Shown piece after piece: positions 1-13,295 of a DNA stretch of 64,000 bases (positions are counted from its first letter, which is position 1; each line of letters opens with the position of its first letter). A model generated the notes under the pieces. The model did not search any database. It saw only the letters and a list, made by a program, of their open reading frames with translations, and was not told where the DNA came from. Source of the DNA: Lycium barbarum (taxonomy: Eukaryota; Streptophyta; Magnoliopsida; Solanales; Solanaceae); the NCBI RefSeq assembly GCF_019175385.1, contig NC_083338.1:69014712-69078711 (forward strand), written 5' to 3'. Both the position numbers and the translations under genes were made by a program.

Positions 1-1241
1 AGTAGTCATAACTAAGGCAATATATTATACATCTGAACTGCTTTCTGTATCTCATTGTTTCGTATAACCTTTGGTAACTTATCCAGTGAAGTAGGTGGTT
101 CTTGTTGATCTATTTATGACCTCCTCTGTAGAATCAAACTTGCCGTATTAGTAGCCATCGATCCCTGCCTCTATATCGTGATGGTCGTATTCTGCCTCAA
201 CCCGCTATGATTTAACGTTTTATAATCCTTCTCTCCATATTGTCTTGTCAAAGCTAATGTCATCATGGTATATCTTTGATGTTTTGAAATGAAGGGGACA
301 ATGGACCTCAGTCCTATCCTTATCTCACCTCTTCTTATCATACTTGAAACACGTCTTCGATCTTGATGTCTATGACTCTTCTAATAACTTCAATCCCTTT
401 ATAGAACACTTCTTTAGATTAGGCCAAATCTTTCTTCGATATTCTTGCCTTCTTAGCTATAGAAGTAACTACGTTATATTCTGGGTCACTACGTCCTTGT
501 TCCCTGCGTTTCCCGGTGTATACTATGCTTTAGTTGTTATCGCTTCCATCCAATTGCATTCTAATCATAGCAGTTATACATCTGCTCAATTTGATCTTTA
601 TGTATTCATACTGTTTTGCAATACGTAGTCCTACCTCATCCAACGACTTATTTTTTAAAAAAAATTGTTGTTCGCTTGTCAATCTCTTGCAGCTTAAGCC
701 TAGTTTACCTTACGTTCTGGATTCCTTATACATGAAGTTCTAGATTCATCTATTGGCTTCCTCCTCTGTGTAATCGTACATGTTATCATATTCCGTCGTA
801 ATTATTCCAGATGTAGCAGTTTGTCGTCGTATACCACCTTACCTTTATTTTAACTCTTTCTCGCTCTGTCTTTCTCCTACTATCACATCCACGCTTTACC
901 CTCAAAGTCGACCTTGTTATTTAATAATTTGGATGGTTTAGAGTTGTACCACCCTCTGTCATTGCTTCCATTCCGACTATACCTTCGGTACGACTAATTC
1001 AAAGTAAGTACACCATTTAGATATTATCAGAGCTCGTCTTTAACTCCGAGTGCTATCGCGATTAATCTTTCTCTAACTCTTCGTTAATTGATCTATCATT
1101 GTGCCTTCACCTTATAACCTCAAGAAAATCTTCCTATGGAGCCATACCACCCAACTTTTGCCTATCATTCTATTTAACATTCCTGTGTACAAGGTGTCTG
1201 ACTGCGTCCGTCGTCAATTCATCTCTTTTCCTTATCGTTAT
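1..1241 (-). mobile_element. Decayed internal region of LTR retrotransposon G (left part)
   Basis: No intact coding frame is visible. The stretch is pyrimidine-rich on the plus strand, so purine-rich in the element's sense. It ends at the left TSD (GTTAT) of solo LTR E and resumes after it at 3606. By the nesting order it should be internal DNA of the element whose 5' LTR starts at 26174. This is inferred from layout, because no protein domain was recognised, and the element runs off the left edge. Confidence 0.45.
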
Positions 1242-3605
1242 TGTCACGACCCAGCTAGAGGGCCATGACGGGTACCCGGAGCTAACCTGCCGAGCACTAC
1301 TCATCATGCTCATTACCATAATAAACATGGATCAACACAACTCTCAAGTAAAGCTTACTATGAAACGATCTTCAATTACTCCTCAAAATATGCGTATGTG
1401 TACAAGCCCACGAGGCTACAAAATGATAAACAAGATATACACTAAGAAGATCATGAGACATCTACTACCCACACATATGTATCTACGAGCCTTTAACTGG
1501 AGTATGGAAATCATAAGGACAGGACAGGACCCCGCCATGCCCCAAACATGTATACAAAAGAATATACCAATAAACTGTAACTCCGAAGTAGTGGAGTGCT
1601 CCTGTGCATCTGCTAATGAGCTCCTAAGTGTCTGTGCCGTCTCCCTGCTTACCTGCTGGCATGAACACAGCATCCAAAAAAAAAAAGGACGTCAGTACGA
1701 ACAATGTACTGAGTATGTAAGGCATGTATAACAGCATCGTCAAGAAACAAGAGAGCATAAGATGAAGAGATAACCTGTAACTGATGACCGCCTCTTAAGG
1801 CGGAGTCATGCATGCTAACTTTTATATTTAAGACATCATCATACCAGCCAACTAGGCACGGTGTAATTATCATCATAGCTTCCCACTACGCCCATCGTAG
1901 TGGTGTCTGCCCGGCCAACTAGGCACAGTGTAAACTCACATATACATAACATAAAGCATGCATGAGAGCTCAAGCAAAAGCTATAACTCTATCGGAGTGA
2001 CGTTAGGTCGGTAACCTCCGATTATATTATGGAACAAACATTATCGTTATGTCTCACCTTGAAGGAACTAGTATCATGAGGTGAGATGGTCAACAATGAA
2101 TAACATCAAAGAAATTATGAAACAAGGTCATTAAGCCCATAATAGCATCAATTCATAAACTTTGGATCCTCTAGAAATAAAATCATCATCGTCATCATTG
2201 TCATAAGACACATCTCAGTTCTTCTCATAAGAAGCTCTTAAGAATCTTTAACTTTCAACTTTTGGGATGTAAGAAGTCCATGGAAATGTAGAGAGGAAAT
2301 CATAATATAGGAATCATGCCTGTGAAAGAAAGGGACTAGCCTTAACATACCTTAACGTCTTCTTAACGACTAAACGCTCTCCTTCCAAGCTGACAACTCT
2401 ACATTCAAGAGAATTCGTACTAAATTAGATCATTTAAAACATACTTAAGTCTAAACTAAAGCGACTAAGAGCTAACAAAAATTGGGTAGCAGTTCCTTTG
2501 TTTCAACAACTTCCTCCATATAGTAAACAACTCCCAAACATTGATAACAACACCCATAATATCATAATCAATAGACTTCTACAATTAAGCATTGTTTAGT
2601 TCTCAAGACTCCCTCTCAGAATCATCCATAATCGTAACTACAACACACCATATTCACTTTTATATAATACTTCCTCAACATCATTAGTGTCACTCACAAC
2701 AAGATTACACTCATGGTATACTAGGAATTATGACTAAAGTTAATTCACTACTCAAGAATACCATTAAATTCATATTTGAGCTTCATCTTCCACTTCCTCC
2801 CCTCATTCAAGCTATTGAACAACCAAATACTCTTAATAACATGAAATAGATATAAAACTCACCTTTGATTATGTAAGAATAAACTTTGGATGAATATACT
2901 TCACTTGAGAGAAACCCCAACTTCAATACCAAAGGATTTCTTGACTTCTACAAACCCTAGTGAGCCTCTTTGCACTTGATTTTCTTGGTTCTTGGTATTT
3001 AATCCTTGATTTCTCTTGGGTTTGTGTTGATATGGTGTGTGGAATATTCTAGAGCTCTTAAGAGTTGTGGAGAAGATGGGAAATGAAAAATAAGGACTTG
3101 GGTCATCTTTTTATAACAAGAAAATAAAGTTGCCCGACGGGATTATACGGACACTTATACGGTCTGTATAAGTGACCGTATAATATCACCAGTGATAAGC
3201 CTTCACTATAACTGTTATACAGACCATTATACGGACCATATAAGTGGTCGTATAACTCACCTTTTCAAAAATTATTTTCGTCGATTCGTTTGATTTCAAA
3301 TCCTTATGGAGTCTTCTTAGCACTTGTTTAACACTTCAGTAACAATCTAAGGAGCCCTATAATTCCTTCCCAAGACGTTACTAAATAATCGTTAACTCGA
3401 TACTTGCAAAAACCTCCCCAAACACGACTTATACTTGCTTCGTTCGACGAACTTAGTTTTACCGATTCATATAACTTTGAAATCTTGTCATATACACTTT
3501 AAAGCTACTAAGTACTCTCCTTATGGTCACATGGACTTCATGTTCACCTTAAGCTTGCATTAGTCTATTCACAGCACAATGATATGAAATGTCTGAGGTG
3601 TAATA
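1242..3605 (-). mobile_element. Solo LTR E (subfamily starting TGTTACACCTC)
   Basis: The LTR is 2364 bp and reads on the minus strand from TATTACACCTCAG (first base pair mutated from TG) to GGGTCGTGACA. It is flanked by the perfect 5-bp TSD GTTAT at 1237-1241 and 3606-3610, with no partner LTR or primer site beside it, so it is a solo LTR. It carries the double hairpin at 1669-1713, a splice-donor-like motif near 2336-2352, and a cluster of TATACGGACC-type palindromes at 3130-3265 near its start. Closest relatives in the window are D and G. Confidence 0.85.
1669..1713 (-). other. LTR double hairpin, copy in E
   Basis: The minus strand reads TCAGTAC, spacer, GTACTGA, then CGTCC, a T-rich loop, GGATG. 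The first stem is perfect over 7 bp. The second pairs CGTCC with GGATG using one G-T wobble. It is the loosest second stem in the set and has an enlarged T tract as its loop. Confidence 0.7.
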
Positions 3606-4092
3606 GTTATACTCATGCATCACGCTTTAAAGTGGTTTCTAACGGTCTTTCTATACTTTTCGTCATGAAACAAGGTACACTTCTGACCTAGTACTGTATC
3701 ATCTCATATTCCCCCCTTAGGGAAGTGGTTCAATACTTTATATTTAAAATTCTACTCATCTTTCCATTTCTCGTAGATCCATATTCTTGGCGGTTTATGA
3801 TTGATCTAAAAGTAATCGTTCGTCTTCTGAGCCAATCTATCAAGGTGCATATATACGTAGAGGGTCACATATCCTTACGAGCATACTTGTCCTGAACGGG
3901 CTTAACCTTCCATCAAGCGATCTTTTATAATTTTCTGTCGGACCTCTTTCCATTAATCACCTTTCTCCTTCTACTCATCACTATAATGGTAGCTAGTAAA
4001 AGATTCCCTCTCAATACCTTGGCTCAAGTCCATCCTGAGTCATCTATCGATGTTAACGTCTCGCAATTGCATAAACAATTGACCTTCTGGTA
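3606..4092 (-). mobile_element. Decayed internal region of element G, between solo LTRs E and A
   Basis: The segment lies between the right TSD of E and the left TSD of A (TGGTA, 4088-4092). Positions 3709-3720 read on the minus strand as a short purine run containing GGGGGG, like a polypurine tract. No LTR start that I could match follows it, so this is only suggestive. No coding domain was recognised. Confidence 0.4.
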
Positions 4093-4597
4093 TGTCATGA
4101 CCCAACCCCGTAGGCCGTGACTAAATACCCGAACTGGGCACTCGTATACACACCCGTTAGCTATATGTTCAGTCCACAACTATTAATAGATAACACAGTA
4201 CATAAGCCGACAAGGCTGTCATAACATGTGGGAACGTCCCAACTATATATATATATAAATGCAAGCCGACAAGCCTGCTACCACAACATGACATTATCTG
4301 CAAACCGGCGAGGTTGCTACAACGATAGAATACTCATACTGATAATACACACACAACTGATCATGTCTGAATACGACCCACATACATGTCCACAGACCTC
4401 TAAGAGTTTCAACAGTGAACTATGACGGGACAGGGCCCCGTCGTACCCTTAAACAACATGTGCATATATTTAGATCAAAAAGGATCTATACCAAAGTCTG
4501 GATTCCGGAACAACGGAACTCTCCAAGATAGCAGAAGGGAAGTCTTAAGCTGGCGGTTCACCAAAACGCGTATCCTTACCTGTGGGCATGAAACGCA

Positions 4598-4637
4598 GCC
4601 CCCCGAAGAAAGGGGGTCAGTACGGAATATGTACTGA
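4598..4637 (-). other. LTR double hairpin, copy in A
   Basis: The minus strand has TCAGTAC paired with GTACTGA. After it comes a run of five Cs paired with five Gs around a TTTCTT-type loop. Both stems are complete, and this copy is close to the apparent consensus. Confidence 0.75.
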
Positions 4638-4825
4638 GCATGTAAAGCATGAAATACAGTAAACAGGATCATATCTGAAATGAGGAGTACAGAACACAAG
4701 CACAATATCTAGAATACCAAGATGCTTGCCTTTGAAACATAAATCATGCATGTCCGTATCATATATCATATTCAACCCGTTTTGAGACGTAGTAACATAA
4801 TTAGATAATCATCTTGTACGTATGT

Positions 4826-4886
4826 ATATATAACATCTCCCGGCCCTATAGTGAGGGACTCGGTAAATAAAATCATATGATCATCA

Positions 4887-4946
<60 letters not shown>

Positions 4947-5155
4947 ACGTGTCCCGGCCCTCTAGTGAGGGGCTCGGTGGATAAAGTCATCATATGCCAT
5001 CCTGGCCGCCATCACCGTATCATCATATCATCATATCATCATGTCATCATATCATCATATACATATACATATAACGTGTCCCGGCCCTCTAGTGAGGGAC
5101 TCGGTGAACAATGCAATGAAGCTGTGCACGAAAACATACCCGGCCCGGGACTCGG
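4826..5155 (-). repeat. Array of short GC hairpin repeats in LTR A
   Basis: Four related units begin near 4830, 4950, 5075 and 5135. The plus strand of a unit reads GTCCCGGCCCTC, a four-base loop, then GAGGG and CTCGGTG. CCCTC pairs with GAGGG around a 4-base loop, with flanking GTCCC and a partner GGGAC. Units are separated by AT-rich spacers of variable length. The last unit is shortened to CCCGGCCCGGGACTCGG. Similar arrays lie in K, F and I. Confidence 0.65.
4890..4946. repeat. TA microsatellite
   Basis: An almost uninterrupted TA dinucleotide tract lies between two GC hairpin units of LTR A. Confidence 0.95.
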
Positions 5156-6412
5156 TGAAAGATATATTGAGGTATGCATGAGCAGAGTAGTGAGAAACTA
5201 TATGCAATTCAAAACGTTTTTAAGGACTCAATAGAATAGTCAACACGAACCATCGTTCGCAAATTCAATAATATTCATATCATTTACCTTTCGGATGTCC
5301 CTGCGGATTATATCAAAATGGAACTTTGAAATCATATGTACATATCAAAAAATATATATAAAATGTAAATTATAAGAATCAAGATCATTATCCATCCTAG
5401 TGGTTCTAGGAATAGGAAGTCCTTTGGAATCATATATATATCGTATATTCATTTCACAACGATCATGCCAAAAAGAAAGAAGGGTTAGCTTCACATACCT
5501 TTAGCGCTTATTTGTCACACAATATGTATACGCTGCCCAATAATACTTCAACCTATATTAAGACGCCCACAACTACGGTTAAGCTACGGGGAAATTCAAA
5601 ACGTATTCTAACGTTAGTAACTCCTTTCTAGATGTTTAGACGACTTTTTCTCTTGTAGCCAAACCAACTACATACAACCAATCCCACATCAATAATTATA
5701 CATTCAATACCAATCCGGACAGCCCACACAACATTCCAATCAGTCCACATTCACAACATTCAATAGCGATTCACATACGGCTACTACATTCTCAAGTCAT
5801 TCGTAATAGTTTGTAGCCTTAACGTTTGCATGTAACAACTTTATAACAGCCCATTTACTATGACAACATGATGTATACTCTTAATTATAATTAGTTTTTC
5901 CAACTTAACAAAAACAACAACACGTCCGAAACAATCCTTAACCAACAACATAAAGATGCTCAGAATTCTTGCAAACGTTTACGAACATATTAAGCGAACT
6001 ACATACGATTCTTACACCTTATTTCATGTCTTCTTTTCATATAATTTCAGTGATTTATGACCAGCAACCACACAACATGTGCATCATCACATCATACGCA
6101 ACTAAGCTACCTTGTCATCACTATAATCCTTACAACAACCCACAAACGATTTTAGTTCTAACTCCAACCATTAAAAACCTTCATTTCCATCATAAAATTC
6201 ATGACAACAACAAATCAAAATATCAAGTAAAATCAGTTCATTATCTTCCACACAAAACAGTCCCTACACGGTTTTAACATGCTTCAACATCACACACAAG
6301 ATTTCATGGATTCAATTTATATTCATACTAACACAACTTCACCTTTAACCTTCCGATTCTTTTCATTCTTTTTACCATGCAATCTATGATAGCATCAACC
6401 ACAATTACCAAA

Positions 6413-6417
6413 GAAAA
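6413..6417. repeat. Left TSD of element B/C (GAAAA)
   Basis: The 5-bp sequence GAAAA precedes LTR B and recurs immediately after LTR C at 23005-23009. This shows that the two LTRs belong to one insertion. Confidence 0.9.
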
Positions 6418-9215
6418 TGTCACGACCCAACCCCGTAGGCCGTGACTAGTGCCCGAGCTGGGCACTCGTACACACACTAACCAAAATCAGCATACAAATG
6501 ACTTATACAGATACAAAGGTCAGACGTCGTCGCAAACTGTCATATACAAACATATGTTCCACACAGAAGCCGGACAGGCTGTCATAAAACACATCATCCC
6601 AAAATATACATATACGAGCCAATAAGGCTGCCACGGCGAATGGATCCGCCCAAAACATAAATCACACACACATAGCTGGACAATAACCATACACAACCCA
6701 CATACATGTCTACAGACCTCTAAGAGTAACAACAGAATCACATGCCGGGACAGGGCCCCGCCGTACCCTTGAATAGGCGTACATATATGCAACGGAAGAG
6801 TCTGTACCAAAATATAGGCTCCGGAACAAGGGAGCGCTCCAAGACAGCAGAGTGGATACCCTAAGCTGGCGGATCACCAAATCGAGCGTCTGTACCTGCG
6901 GGCATGAAACGAAGCCCCCGAAGAAAGGGGGTCAGTACGGAATAGGTACTGAGTATATAAAGCATGAAGTTCTGTAAACAGGATCATAACCGGAACAAGA
7001 GGTACAGAAAATAAATACAATATGCAGAATATCAAAATGCTTACTTGAAACACAAATCATGCATGTCAGGAATGGTGTCCGGTCCCTTGCGGGACCCGGG
7101 GAACGTGGTCGCCATCCCGACTTCGGCGCCACACACATCATACACCAGAAGATTTGCTCTGTAATCTCCGTAACACATCATAGCATCAGAATACACATAT
7201 ATATGGTGCCCGGCTCTCTAGCAAGGGGCTCAGTGAACCATGAACACATCATAACACCATAACACATCATAACTCCGAAATATATATATATATATATGGA
7301 ACCCGGCCCTCAAGCAAGGGACACGGTGAACCATACGCACGATACATACCGGCCCGGGACTCGGCGAAAGATGTAACAGCCATATGCACGAGCAGAGTAG
7401 TGAGAAACTATATGCAATTTAAAACATTTTCAAAGACTCGATAGAGTAATCAAACCGAGCTATCATTGGAACCCAAGACAATAGTCAAATCGAGTTTCCT
7501 TCGAACGTCACTCGGGAACCTATTGAATAGAACTATATAAGGAGGGTCTCGGGGATTATAGACACATCTCAAGTCAGTCCAAGATGGCACACGAAAGTTA
7601 CGAACATTATTCGTGACAGAATCCTTTACGAACGTATCGGAGCGATCCGAGCTCGTCTATGAAAGTTAGGGGCCCTATTCAACATAGAATCTTTTAGGAA
7701 CAAAAACTCTTTATGCAATATTTACTATCCAATCATACAAGAGACACAAGGCCCCTAACTCGACTGTATTAGGAACGCTAACATTAGGGAGTGAATAAGA
7801 ATCGTGGACAGGCTCGGATCTTAAGAATGGAGTTACCCCACGGCTCACATCATATCTTACTTACATCTAAGACATGCCAAAAGAAAAAAAGGGTAAGCTT
7901 TACATACTTGGAAGATGATTCTCGACTTTCAGCTTACTTTCCGTCTTGCAACTCGCTTAAGAATTATTCGTAGCCTCGTAATATACATATGGAATCGTTC
8001 ATAATATTGTTAGGATCATCGTTGTACGTTCGCCTCGAAACTTTAATTAAACCCCCTTTGTAAATTCTGCCGAAATTCGGGCAGCATTTCCCCTGTTTAT
8101 ATGCCTAGCCCGAGATTCCAATTCAACAACCAACAACATCAACAACAATACCAATAGTATTAACATCATTTCCAATACCGACGTATGCCATAAAACAGCC
8201 CGCACACTGTTTTCTAAATTTCCCAACCAACCAAATTTGCGATATAACTGTTTAATAATTTTATTTCCATAAAGACGTCGAAGTTAATACCAATAACATC
8301 AATAACTACATCCCACAAGATAAATAAATATATATTTTTTTTTTATCCAAAATTCTCCTCACGCCTCAAACCATAATCCAACTACACCAATAAACGAATT
8401 TATCACACTATTTTCTCCGTTCTAGTTCGTTAAAACCCTAAATAAACTTGTTAACAATGAAAAGGAACCTTAATCTTACCTCACGTGTGTAGCCACCACG
8501 TCAACCCTCTTCTTTTTGGTTGATATTTAGTTCAGATTGAAGACAACGCAGCGTACAACACTTTTCCCTTGATGGGTTTTGGGATTCGAGGCTCAGATTT
8601 CGATCAAAAATTGGTTTTTCTTCTCCAAGACTCTTTTTCTCTCTCTTTCCAGAATTTTCAGGGTGTTCTAGGTCTTAAAATGAGGAGGGAGGCCGAAATT
8701 TGCACTTATAAAGACATGGGTAATGGGCCTAACCCGGTTGGGCTCGGTTTGGGCCTGGCCCACTGACCTTTCTGCCTTAAAACGTCCATATCTCCTTATC
8801 CTGATGTCACCTGTGGACCCACGACCAATGGTTCGAAAGCTAATTAAATTATCTACAACTTTTATTTCTTGGTATTTTTCCAAATTCCAAATTTATAATA
8901 CCTTTTGTGCCCCTCGAAATTAGGTCACCTGAAAACGTTACTTAAAAATATTTATTTGGAGGGTTTCCACTTTGATTCGGCTCAAGGGTCCTTCTTGAGT
9001 TGCGTTTATCTTCACATATGTGATTCATATAACTTGTCACATGTCCCAAAAAAATCTCGATGTGTGGGCCCCACCTCAGCTTATGAATAATCTGACGTAC
9101 AAAAATACGAAATATAATATCGTCAACGTGAGTTTGAATTATGTAGCGACAATATGATTGTCAATTTCGAGGAAGCACGTGTCACGCTCATGCTCTGAAA
9201 ACGCGGGGTATAACA
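6418..9215 (-). repeat. 3' LTR (B) of element B/C
   Basis: The LTR is 2798 bp and reads on the minus strand from TGTTATACCCCGC to GGGTCGTGACA. Compared by eye with LTR C it matches over its whole length, at roughly 97 percent. The clearest length differences are in simple repeats: a T tract near 8333-8345 replaces the TA tract seen in C, and the TA tract at 7269-7286 is shorter. Confidence 0.9.
6914..6952 (-). other. LTR double hairpin, copy in B
   Basis: The second stem is five Cs with five Gs. The first stem reads TCAGTAC with GTACTGA, with a loop of CTATTCC on the minus strand. Confidence 0.75.
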
Positions 9216-9226
9216 TCCTCCCCCCT
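9216..9226 (-). promoter_or_regulatory. Polypurine tract of element B/C
   Basis: The minus strand reads AGGGGGGAGGA directly before the LTR start TGTTATACCCCGC. This position and composition are what plus-strand DNA priming requires. Just inside it lies CATTCGAGGACGAATG, a motif I associate with the 3' internal end of gypsy elements in this plant family. Confidence 0.88.
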
Positions 9227-11695
9227 TTAAAAACATTCGTCCTCGAATGTCGAGGTGGAGTTGGTTTCGAGGTAGATGTCAATGTTTCTAACTGTATTTA
9301 TTTCAGTATTTACTTGCTCGTTGGAACTGAACTCATCCGAGTTACGTAGTTTGTACCCTTTTTTTCCTGTCCACTAACTCTTTATACTTTATCATTCTCA
9401 TTGCCTCCTCAGCTTTCGTTATTTACATTCTTGTATGCCCTTTTCATATCGTGCTTACCACATACCTCTATCCAAAAAATTTTTTGAGCTCATCTTCTTC
9501 TCGTTCTCTTCGACCTCCACGTATCTTTCTTACATTTCACAGATGTCCCAAGCCTTTACATCCTTGGAATTGACTTGTTCTTATTCTTACTTTCTTAAAG
9601 AAAACCTCAAGGCTGATCATATTTAGTATCCTTTGTTTTCTATAGCAGTCGAGTTAATCTTGCGGTACTTATCTCTCAACTAGTTTGACATCGAAATGTC
9701 TCGCTTAAGTCCTCTTTCCTTTAATTGGACTTCCGGCAGTTGGCTAATAACGATAATTCTTGTACTATATCAAAAACATCTCAAATCCCTTCTTTAATGA
9801 TTCATTTCCTTCAACTTACTCGTAAGGTTTCCAATCCTTAGTTCGGTTAATAACCTAGGGGTGAATTCAGAAGTTGGTCGAAAATAACCCGATTCTTAAT
9901 CTTGCAGCAAATCCGGATCTTTTCATTCTTTCTTCTGTCTGTAACCTTCATTCATCCCTTTTTCCAACAGAAGCCATCACGTTGTTTGTTCTACGAGGTT
10001 TCATTGTCACCCGATTGTTCCAATCGAACATGATAACCTTTGATCGTCTCCTTTGGGTTCCTTCTTCTACTTTTAACTGTTGCTTGACTCTCATTTAACA
10101 AGTTTTCCCACAGTCTGACGTACTTATCTATCATTTTGGTTTATCAATCAAGCGGATCTTTTACTTCCTTAAATGTCCATCTCCCTTATTTATATCCTTG
10201 CATTCTTTTCCTGCGACCTTATCTTCATCTACCGCCATGACTTCACCTTCCGTTGACTTAATTCCTCCTATTTCGCAGCCCTTCATTCCTCTACTACTTG
10301 GCAACTTTCTTATTTAGTTGCGGCACTTTCCCCTTGCTTGCTTCTCTGGTGCTGCTTTTGATTGCGCTCTTGGTGCTAATCGACTTTACATGCGTACCAT
10401 CTCCCCTTCTTTTTAATTCCTTAATCGAGCTGCTTAATTCCTTGTATTGTCATCATGATTTTATCTAGGGTAGCGTCCAAATGGCTTGCAATAGCATTTT
10501 CCTTACTAATGACTTATTAGTCTCTTTAATTACCTTGCCTCGGATTACTCATCCAATGCGTCAAGAATATTGTAGCAAGGGATCTATATTCAAATGAGGT
10601 TCCATTCGACCCATGCAACAATCCTCAGCACCATTCCTTATACCCTTGTATACAGCATTTCCTCGTCATCTTTGTTATCTTTCGTCACAAAATTATATTT
10701 ACAACATGCTAATCCACTGTTCAAAATATTTTTCAAATCCTTGTTTGAATCTTCCCCCCCCCCCCCCCCCCCCCCAGCTTCTTCTCCTCTAATCTTAACA
10801 ACATAACAAAATAACTCATAAGTAGGGGGGCTAATAGGGATTTAACAAGACTTCATTCTTCTGCAAATATTTATTATCATTTCCACACCACTTTATTAAC
10901 CTTTTCATCAGGAGGATTATTTATATGGTCCTGTGACACCTACTCTCGCAATTCAATGTAACCGGTGGCTTACGATTTCATGGCGCAGGAGATATTTTAA
11001 ATCCTCAGGTAGTGCTGCTGTCTTGCTATCTATAAGCATACTGTGATCCCTATAAGTATTTCTCTTTTAGAACTCTCATCCCTTCCATCGCCGCGACTTT
11101 TCTTTAGTAATCCCGTCTACCCCGATACTTATCCTTGATCACTTGTATGCCTTTTCACTTCCTCCGTTTCCTTTTTGGAGTACGCCTGCTGCATCTTTAC
11201 TTTCAGCAAAAATTCCTCTAGTATGAGCGATTCGAATCATAGCCCGGGACACAACATATTATATTTGACAAAACTTATTCCTTTTGATTCACTGAACCTC
11301 CATTATTTTGTCATGCCTCCTTTCCCCTGTCTGTCTCATAATATACATGAATTTAGTCCAATTTTTCACTTTTCCTTTTGCACGCCCTTGCTATATTAGT
11401 TCCTTTCAAATTTTGACTCCTTCAAACTAGTACATTCCTTTCTACTGTACTTAGAATTACTTTAATTCATCTAAGAAGGTTCTCATATACCAGTAACATT
11501 CAAGTATTGACCGTCCTTGGTAGTCAATTGGTCGACCCTGGCGATCCTTCAACTCTTCTAGTCCATATAGTGTAGGAGCCGCTTTCGTCGTATGGTTTGA
11601 CTTATTTATCTTTTGCATATCTGAATTCTTGTATCAAGTCAAATGTCCACACATTTTGGATACAAACCAACCACTTCCTTCATACGTAGAATAGT
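9227..11695 (-). mobile_element. Internal DNA of element B/C, 3' section
   Basis: The section is purine-rich in the element's sense, with no long open frame and no recognisable pol motif. It contains a 22-base C run at 10754-10775. It ends at the TSD of solo LTR K and continues at 14858. Confidence 0.6.
10754..10775. repeat. Poly-C tract
   Basis: There are twenty-two consecutive Cs. Its exact length may be an assembly or sequencing estimate. Confidence 0.9.
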
Positions 11696-13277
11696 GTCTT
11701 TGTTATAGCCCGTATTTTGTACGTTCGGATAATTCGAGATAATTGCGAGAAGTTAAGGGCAAAACCATTTTCCAAAGTTATTTTAATGTACAAGTTGTTA
11801 TGAATATTATTTATGAATATTACTAGTATGAAAATATTGAGAAAGGCTAAGGGCAAATTCGGAATTTGGAAAATATTTTTCGTGAATTACAAGACTAAAT
11901 ACAAACAAACAAAAAGTGGGCTTAATGAATGGCCAAGGTGGCCGGCCAAGATACATGGGCCAAGCCCATATGGGAGTCAATATATGCAACTAAAAAGATG
12001 ACTAATTCATCATATTTTCCCATACTTAGAAATTCTAGAACCTTGGAGAGAAAGAATAGGGCCATGTGTCCATATTCTTACTTGAGGGACTAAAGTATAA
12101 ATAGGGATAAATGGTGAAAAAAAAGGATAAATAAGACATATTTCTCTTCATCTTTTAGAAAGATGAAGAAGCTTGGAGAAAGCAAGAAACATAAGAGACC
12201 ATTCGGCCATGGCTATTAAAATTTGGCCCATGGAAATTGATCAAGAAAAATTATGTTCTTCTAGCTTTTCTACTAAATGGAAGGTCCTAAACAACATCAA
12301 GTAGTTGTTGGGGCAAGCAAAGCCTTTGTTCTTGCAATTCTCAACCCTAACCAAGTTAAGAAGACAAGTGGAGAAAGGTATCTGTTTAATCTTCTTTTAT
12401 GTGTTATAGATGATTTGTGAAGTGTCGTAGTATGTAGAAATGGGTAAAGTTCATGAAAATGTGGATGTAGTATTGTGGCCGAATGGAAGTGGTGTGGTGT
12501 AGATGTGACGAATTGATTTTATTTAGTAATTTGATTGTTGCGTTGTGAATTTCATGATGTAAAATGAATGAAAACCATGAATTTAGTGTGTTAGTGGTTG
12601 GCCGTGTATATGCAATGTTTTGCCGTGGATGTGTTGTGTTGTGTAGAAAGAATGGATTAATTTTACTTAGTATTTATATTGTTGTTGTAATGTATAGAAA
12701 TAGATGAAAATTCATGAAAATATGTATGTTGTTGTTGTTGCCGAATAAGGGGTTGTTTTGGTAAGTTATGGTGAATTGATTTCATTTGATATTCTAGTTG
12801 TTGTTGATGTGGATTCTACGATCAAAATGAAAGTTTAGTGGCTTGAAATGAAGTTGTAATCGTTGTAAGATTGTTGAAGAAGTTAATGCGACACTAGCAT
12901 GAATTTTTATAATGGTATGAACAGTATTGTAACACGCGGATTTTGATATAGTTTATGAATCTAGAATAAGGAAAATGTGTGGTTGTTGTCCTTATTGAAG
13001 TTGGAAGATTTCGGGTTATGTTGTAAGTTGGTTGGGCCATTTAAAGTATTGTGAGAGTTGCTTGAAGTATTCTTGAATATCGTTTGAATGGTTTTAGATT
13101 AATACTTGGATATGTGAGCGATCATATTGGCTTGATTGCGTGCGGATGAATTGAATATAACTGTTGGAATAATTGTTGGCATTGTTGTTGCTAAGTTGGC
13201 TGAGTTAAATTCTCGGATTTGTTGTTGTATGTCGGCCGAGTTGAATTCTCGGGGATGATGTGTTTACAGGGGAAATG

Positions 13278-13295
13278 CTGCCGAAATTTCGGCAG
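13278..13295. other. 18-bp perfect palindrome in LTR K
   Basis: CTGCCGAAATTTCGGCAG is its own reverse complement. It follows TTTACAGGGGAAATG, which looks like a 3' splice site followed by GGGAAATG. The same block recurs in L, I, F, B, C and, degraded, G. Confidence 0.85.

Larger units (their letters stand above)
4093..6417 (-). mobile_element. Solo LTR A, outer half (3' part of the LTR)
   Basis: This is the left piece of a solo LTR of about 3.55 kb that element B/C interrupts at 6417. It ends (minus strand) GGGTCATGACA beside the TSD TGGTA at 4088-4092. The matching TSD is at 24232-24236. It contains the double hairpin (4598-4637), several CCCGGCCCTC-type hairpin repeats between 4826 and 5155, an expanded TA tract, and a splice-donor-like motif near 5487-5502. 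Confidence 0.85.

Noticed and set aside
1099..1731. A 210-codon plus-strand open frame
   Set aside because: It crosses the edge of solo LTR E (1242) and runs through the double hairpin; composition and boundaries show it is a chance frame in repeat DNA.
3709..3720. Polypurine tract and LTR border at 3709
   Set aside because: The purine run is suggestive, but no LTR start or partner could be matched on its left, so no element boundary is claimed.
4826..5155. CRISPR-like regularly spaced repeats
   Set aside because: Units are imperfect hairpins with spacers of unequal, low-complexity AT content, inside a plant LTR.
6520..6810. Paired 96-codon minus-strand frames repeated at 6520 and 20291
   Set aside because: They recur only because they lie in the two LTRs of one element; the sequence is terminal-repeat DNA with no domain.
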